Made by a program: the position numbers and the translations under genes. A stretch of DNA of 14,720 nt from CAZESH01 sp964514665 (GTDB taxonomy: Bacteria; Bacillota; Bacilli; Paenibacillales; KCTC-25726), in assembly GCA_964514665.1 (NCBI GenBank), contig CAZESH010000084.1, positions 1-14,720 of the forward strand, read 5' to 3'. The notes under the pieces were generated by a model. The model was not told the origin of the DNA, did not search any database, and saw nothing but the letters and a program-made list of their open reading frames with translations. Positions 11,058 through 14,720 of the stretch are shown piece after piece. Within the stretch, counting starts at the first letter, position 1. Each line of letters starts with the position of its first letter.

Positions 11058-13217
11058 CTATTGCTTCCATACCCATTTCTGGTCCGTGTCCAGCGATACG
11101 GCCATCGGAACCACGCCGTACGAGGCGTTGGTGCAATCACGCAGACGGTTGGAAGCTGCCACCCGCCGTTGTCTTAAGCGCAGCTTTTCCATGCGGCTTT
11201 GACCGAGCTCCGAACGCTTCTCTTTAAGCCTTCCTTCGGCAATTGCCACTTCCCCGTCGGCAAACCTGCCGTCGTCGAGCAGATCTATGCGTTTTTTGCG
11301 CAGCTGCAAATGAAGCAGATCGCCTTCCTGCAAATAGAGAATGCCCCCGCCGTGAAATGCCTCCGGCGTCATATGTCCAATCGCTGCGCCGAACGTTACC
11401 CCGGAATAGCGTCCGTCGCTGATCAAGGTCGCCAACCGTCTTAATTGGCGATCGGCATTGATATGCTGCATCGGCGTGAACATCTCCGGCATGCCGAACG
11501 CTTCCGGCCCCTGCCCCGAGATGACGATCGCCAGCTTTAATGACTCTTCTTTGACCATTCGCGCGAAAAGCTCGTCATAATCCAGGCTGTCGATGTCTTC
11601 CAATGCCGTGCCCGCATTATGAACGGCCATCGCTCTTAAATGCTCCAGCTTGAAGGTCCTCGCTTGCTTAACCTGCCCGAGCAGGTTCACATCCAGCAGA
11701 TGGCGGTTCGCTTCCTCTTCATTTTCATAATAAAGCACGAATGCGACTTTCTCGTCAAATTGATCCAACTGCTTCGTCGGCATGCCGCTGATCTTGACGA
11801 CAGCATGATTGAAAAAGTTGCCCCGCAGCACATCGATGCCGGAAAAACTCCGCCGAGGCTTGCTGAGGATGATCGGGTTATCTTTGACACCGTCGGCGCT
11901 TAAGCCTTGCGAGTCGGACAACCGTTCCCTCCAGGTGCTGCCCGTGACCGTTACCGCATCAAGGTCCATCGGCACACCATTGCGCACCAGCTCATACATC
12001 AGCGTCTCCATGCCGCGGATTTCCCCGCTGCAGCACTGCTGCGCCAAGCGATAAATATCCCTTTCTTCGGTCAAACTATAGTCGAACAGATCGGGAATCG
12101 GATGTGACGCAAGAATGCGTTCCATATCCTCCAGCGAAAAGTCGTACCCGGCATAGATCATCGCGCCCACAATATGCATCGTCAAATTGGTCGAGCCTCC
12201 GCCCGCGCTGTGAATGCGAATCGCATTGGCGATATTGCTCTTGACCAATTCGCTGACGCTGCATTCCGCTCTGTTGACAATCGTGAACAGCGATTCAACG
12301 GCAGCATCGACCTGCGATTGCGCAGGCGGCTCAGTCAGGAATTCCAAAGCCGGGTGAACGATTCCGAATCCGGCGGTTACATCGCGGGAGCTGTTGCCGG
12401 TTCCGTGGAAGGCGCAGATGCCGCCTTTGGCGTCGCACGTATTGACAGCCAAGCGCTTCTCAAAATCCTTATGCCGTTCCGGCGTCAGCACACCGCATTC
12501 AATCGCTCTTTGAAACACGCCCTGAAAGGAAGTATTCGAGGAGCACTGCAGAATATAGCTCATCGCTTCCAGAATATCGGCCGATATGTCCCCAAAGCCG
12601 GCTTTGTCGGCCTGGTCGGCCAATTCGGCAAGCTCGCGCTTGAGATCATCGGGAATCGTCCCTCCCTGCAGCACGTGGGAAGGGCAGAAAGTAGCGAAAA
12701 CGGGTGCTTCTCCACGGAACCTGCGGACTCTGTCGAGATGGGCAAGCCCGCTCAGGACGCCCAGCGGCTGCTTGTCGCAGCCTTGGATGACAAATGCGCC
12801 GTGGTAGGAGTGGGCTTCCATCTGATTGACCACAATTTCGGCAATCGCATTGCGGCTCTGCAGCGAATAGGACATCCCCATGTTACTCTGCGCCGTTCCG
12901 TCGCAAAGCACCGGCGTGCTGAAATAAAACGGAACTCCCCCCTCCTGCCAAATCTTAATCGCTGTCCGGAATACCGTCTCATGATCCAAAATATGGGCGG
13001 GGTGATCGGAAGAACCGCCGATGATCGCGATCCTCGGCGCATTATGCTCCAGCCGGTCGTAAATGCTTTCCAGCGTCCAATCCGATGCGATTTCCCCCGT
13101 CTGTCCTTTAAGCCCCAGCTTGGCGCGGTCGAGCAGGCCGGCCACGGTTATCGGCTCGTTCGCCTTCCCTTGAACATTGTCGCGATAGGGATTAATGCTG
13201 CTGTTTATTTTGATCAT
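11058..13217 (-). CDS. IlvD/Edd-family sugar-acid dehydratase, long form
   Basis: The protein has 719 residues from the ATG at 13217, with AGGGG 8 bases upstream. It belongs to the Fe-S dependent dehydratases that turn aldonic or dihydroxy acids into 2-keto-3-deoxy acids. Candidate cluster ligands are Cys105 (PVLCDGTAQSN), Cys147 (QGCDKQPLG, with Lys149 as the metal-site lysine) and Cys225 (LQCSSNTS) or Cys261 (NTCDAKGG). Family landmarks downstream are HSAGGGSTNLTMHI, RNGVPMDLDAVTVTG, VISGQGPEAFGMPEMFTP and SDGRYSGVTFGAAIGHMTPE. It is much longer than IlvD (about 560 residues) and somewhat longer than the xylonate dehydratases (about 600-660), so branched-chain amino acid synthesis is unlikely. 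It lies 32 bases after the TIM-barrel gene in a GntR-led operon. A role on a sugar acid is well supported; which one is unknown. Confidence 0.9.
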   Translation of the reverse strand: MIKINSSINPYRDNVQGKANEPITVAGLLDRAKLGLKGQTGEIASDWTLESIYDRLEHNAPRIAIIGGSSDHPAHILDHETVFRTAIKIWQEGGVPFYFSTPVLCDGTAQSNMGMSYSLQSRNAIAEIVVNQMEAHSYHGAFVIQGCDKQPLGVLSGLAHLDRVRRFRGEAPVFATFCPSHVLQGGTIPDDLKRELAELADQADKAGFGDISADILEAMSYILQCSSNTSFQGVFQRAIECGVLTPERHKDFEKRLAVNTCDAKGGICAFHGTGNSSRDVTAGFGIVHPALEFLTEPPAQSQVDAAVESLFTIVNRAECSVSELVKSNIANAIRIHSAGGGSTNLTMHIVGAMIYAGYDFSLEDMERILASHPIPDLFDYSLTEERDIYRLAQQCCSGEIRGMETLMYELVRNGVPMDLDAVTVTGSTWRERLSDSQGLSADGVKDNPIILSKPRRSFSGIDVLRGNFFNHAVVKISGMPTKQLDQFDEKVAFVLYYENEEEANRHLLDVNLLGQVKQARTFKLEHLRAMAVHNAGTALEDIDSLDYDELFARMVKEESLKLAIVISGQGPEAFGMPEMFTPMQHINADRQLRRLATLISDGRYSGVTFGAAIGHMTPEAFHGGGILYLQEGDLLHLQLRKKRIDLLDDGRFADGEVAIAEGRLKEKRSELGQSRMEKLRLRQRRVAASNRLRDCTNASYGVVPMAVSLDTDQKWVWKQ

Positions 13218-13249
13218 CCGTATATCCCCTCTCCTCTTATTATTGGCTG

Positions 13250-14179
13250 CTATACCTTGGGAATACCCAAACCGGGAGCTCCAAGCTTGGAAGTAACAGC
13301 CTCCGGATAATACTGCTGCACCATCTGCATGCCAAGCGCCGCCCTGTGCACCCGTTCGCGGCAAAGCTTTACGTTGACGTCCTCCAGATGCTTGCCGGAA
13401 GGATAAACGTCGGGATGATTGCGAAGTCCGAATTTAATGTATACCGGCGCCAAAATCCGGATCAGCTCGGGAATTTCGTAATAACGGATAAATCCGCCGA
13501 AATTATCCGGCACTTCGACGTAAAGGTCGATCGGAATGTCGATGGTTTGGCGGATCGCAGCGAGCTTGGGCAGGGTCAAGTCGGTCGGCACATTGTAGGT
13601 GTCTGCTCCCAAATCCTGCATGATGCGAACCGAAACCGGATTGGCCGCCATCATTTGCACCGAGCATTTCACGACGAAATCCTGAGGCAGAATGCCTTTT
13701 GCTTTCATTTCTTTGGTCAAAAGCAGCAGCCCTTCGTCAGCCACAAGCGCGCCCCGCAAGCCAAGCGCGGCACCGCGCTTCAGATCCTCCATCGCGTATA
13801 CGAGCTGATCCGCTCCTTCGTGGCGAACGCCAAGCGCTTTTCCCGCGGCGGTAAAAGGAAGCGCACTGATGTCCCATGTCCCCCGGGGACCGACAAACAA
13901 GCTGAGCTCCATACCGCGCGCAGCACACATGGCATTCATTTCTTTGATTTCATCATCAGTCAGCAGCATAATGCCGCTGCCTTGCGAAACCCGGTGAATC
14001 GTCAAGCCGTAATGGTCGATTTCCTCCAAAGTGGCTTGCAAAGCGCGCGGGCCTTCTACGCTGGGCAGCTCAACACGATACTGCGCACCGTCCGGAAAGC
14101 GTTTCCCGGAGCTTGGCAATTCGTACAGATCTCCGCCCGGATACCCCAACGACTTTAAAAATTCTCTTGATTCTTTCAT
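13250..14179 (-). CDS. TIM-barrel protein of unknown function (often labelled U32-like peptidase)
   Basis: The protein has 309 residues, with no signal or membrane segment. Conserved-looking stretches are DLYELPSSGKRFPDGAQYRV (18-37), IHRVSQGSGIMLLTDDEI (61-78), SLFVGPRGTWD (93-103), LGLRGALVADEGLLLL (139-154), CSVQMMAANPVSVRIMQDLG (172-191), IPIDLYVEVPDNFGG (215-229) and IKFGLRNHPDVYPSG (248-262). The strand-then-helix rhythm suggests a beta/alpha barrel. It is similar to proteins that databases name peptidase or U32 family, but I see no evidence of proteolysis. The ATG at 14179 follows GAGG by 10 bases. It sits between an FCD regulator and a sugar-acid dehydratase in a tight operon, so an enzyme acting on the sugar acid or its keto-deoxy product (an aldolase or epimerase) is a reasonable guess. 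The real function is unknown. Confidence 0.75.
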   Translation of the reverse strand: MKESREFLKSLGYPGGDLYELPSSGKRFPDGAQYRVELPSVEGPRALQATLEEIDHYGLTIHRVSQGSGIMLLTDDEIKEMNAMCAARGMELSLFVGPRGTWDISALPFTAAGKALGVRHEGADQLVYAMEDLKRGAALGLRGALVADEGLLLLTKEMKAKGILPQDFVVKCSVQMMAANPVSVRIMQDLGADTYNVPTDLTLPKLAAIRQTIDIPIDLYVEVPDNFGGFIRYYEIPELIRILAPVYIKFGLRNHPDVYPSGKHLEDVNVKLCRERVHRAALGMQMVQQYYPEAVTSKLGAPGLGIPKV

Positions 14180-14219
14180 CGATCAACATCCTCATTTCTG
14201 TAAAATAAATTTGATTTTC

Positions 14220-14720
14220 TCACACTTCCTGCAAATTCCGCAGCTTCAAGTAATCCGCGCTTACGTCCTGCAAATGCGCTTTCATCATGTCCTTGGCTAG
14301 CGGCGCATTGCGCTGTTCAATCGCCAGTGCGATCAACATGTGGAAGTGCGACGCTCTCTGCGCACTTCCCTGCACACGCATGGTTTTCCTGCGGCTTTCC
14401 AGCAGCAAGTCGGATATGTCCTTCATTACTTTGGCCATCACGTCATTGGAACAAGCGCTGGCGATCAAATCATGAAAGGCGATATCGGCGTCAAAATAAT
14501 CCGTACCCTCGCCAAGGTCACGAATCATTTTGTCGGCGGCATCCTTGATTTCTCGAATTTGTCCCGGAGAGCCTCGTTCGGCGGCCAAATAAGCCATCTC
14601 CGGTTCGAGAATGGAGCGGAATTCCAGCAGCGAGAACAAATCCCCGACAGGAAGCTGCATAAGCTCTATGGAGCCCCCTTCCTGCTGCCATTGATTCATG
14701 CTGCGCACGAAAATTCCCCG
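14220..14720 (-). CDS. GntR-family regulator, FCD subfamily, N-terminus off window
   Basis: The frame is open to the window edge. The visible 166 codons begin RGIFVRSMN, the last strand of a GntR winged helix, followed by the full FCD domain: LLEFRSILEPEMAYLAAERG, DADIAFHDLIASAC (Asp and His metal ligands), SHFHMLIALAIEQRN and MMKAHLQD (further His). About 60-70 residues of the DNA-binding domain are missing. It lies 40 bases upstream of the TIM-barrel gene in the same direction, so it is probably the operon's own regulator, responding to a sugar acid or a derivative. An internal GTG at 14708 is not the real start. Confidence 0.9.
   Translation of the reverse strand, partial: RGIFVRSMNQWQQEGGSIELMQLPVGDLFSLLEFRSILEPEMAYLAAERGSPGQIREIKDAADKMIRDLGEGTDYFDADIAFHDLIASACSNDVMAKVMKDISDLLLESRRKTMRVQGSAQRASHFHMLIALAIEQRNAPLAKDMMKAHLQDVSADYLKLRNLQEV

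Noticed and set aside
11058..13217. Assignment as dihydroxy-acid dehydratase of isoleucine/valine synthesis (ilvD)
   Set aside because: The protein is about 160 residues longer than IlvD and lies in a GntR-led sugar-acid operon, so the symbol was withheld.
12174..13310. Plus-strand ORF of 378 codons opposite the dehydratase gene
   Set aside because: The minus frame encodes an obvious IlvD/Edd protein; the antisense frame is open only because of codon bias and shows no domain.
13346..14158. Plus-strand ORF of 270 codons opposite the TIM-barrel gene
   Set aside because: It is antisense to a well-formed gene with a ribosome site, with no recognisable motif and a shadow-like composition.
13250..14179. 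True U32 collagenase-type peptidase
   Set aside because: Only a general TIM-barrel likeness is seen; there is no secretion signal, and the context is sugar-acid catabolism.

Overview
The window reads as a chromosomal segment of a Bacillota member, most likely Paenibacillaceae (inference). The grounds are strong GGAGG-type ribosome sites, a perfect match to the CcpA cre consensus, GntR regulators of the FCD and YtrA types, TRAP and IlvD/Edd sugar-acid genes, and moderate GC. I see no rRNA, tRNA, CRISPR array or intact insertion sequence.

Region 1 (1-5181, all minus strand) is a sugar-acid uptake and catabolism operon. In transcription order it holds an FCD-type GntR regulator, a TRAP transporter (DctP lipoprotein, DctQ, DctM), a zinc alcohol dehydrogenase gutted by an internal deletion, and a YiaK/DlgD-like 2,3-diketo-L-gulonate reductase cut by the window edge. 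A cre box lies upstream of dctP. The TRAP plus YiaK pairing resembles the E. coli yiaKLMNO locus and suggests 2,3-diketo-L-gulonate or a similar keto sugar acid as substrate.

Region 2 (5205-6505) holds a polysaccharide deacetylase of the PEP-CTERM-locus type with its own terminator (minus strand). It is preceded by two possible tiny ORFs with good translation signals and by short tandem repeats.

Region 3 (6525-7701, plus strand) holds a 56-residue coiled-coil protein. It is followed by an orphan PD-(D/E)XK nuclease-like protein with a C-terminal helix-turn-helix, read from a good promoter through a long, highly structured leader hairpin. A 127-bp element with inverted ends follows.

Region 4 (7786-10062) is a field of decaying genes: an msrA remnant and an ABC permease remnant that meet head-on at a deletion scar, an intact YtrA-type GntR plus ABC ATPase, a DOPA-dioxygenase-like gene with its middle deleted, and a DoxX gene lacking its N-terminus.

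Region 5 (10174-14720) holds a sugar isomerase/epimerase-like TIM barrel (plus strand). It converges on a minus-strand operon of an FCD GntR regulator (cut by the window edge), a TIM-barrel protein of unknown function usually labelled U32-like, and a 719-residue IlvD/Edd sugar-acid dehydratase.

The two catabolic clusters look like parallel sugar-acid modules. The most notable feature is the repeated pattern of in-gene deletions that leave recognisable N- and C-terminal halves in different frames, or two convergent stumps, with no transposon at the scars. It points to active gene decay, or alternatively to assembly errors. The best candidates for undescribed biology are the U32-like/IlvD operon and the nuclease-HTH protein with its leader hairpin.
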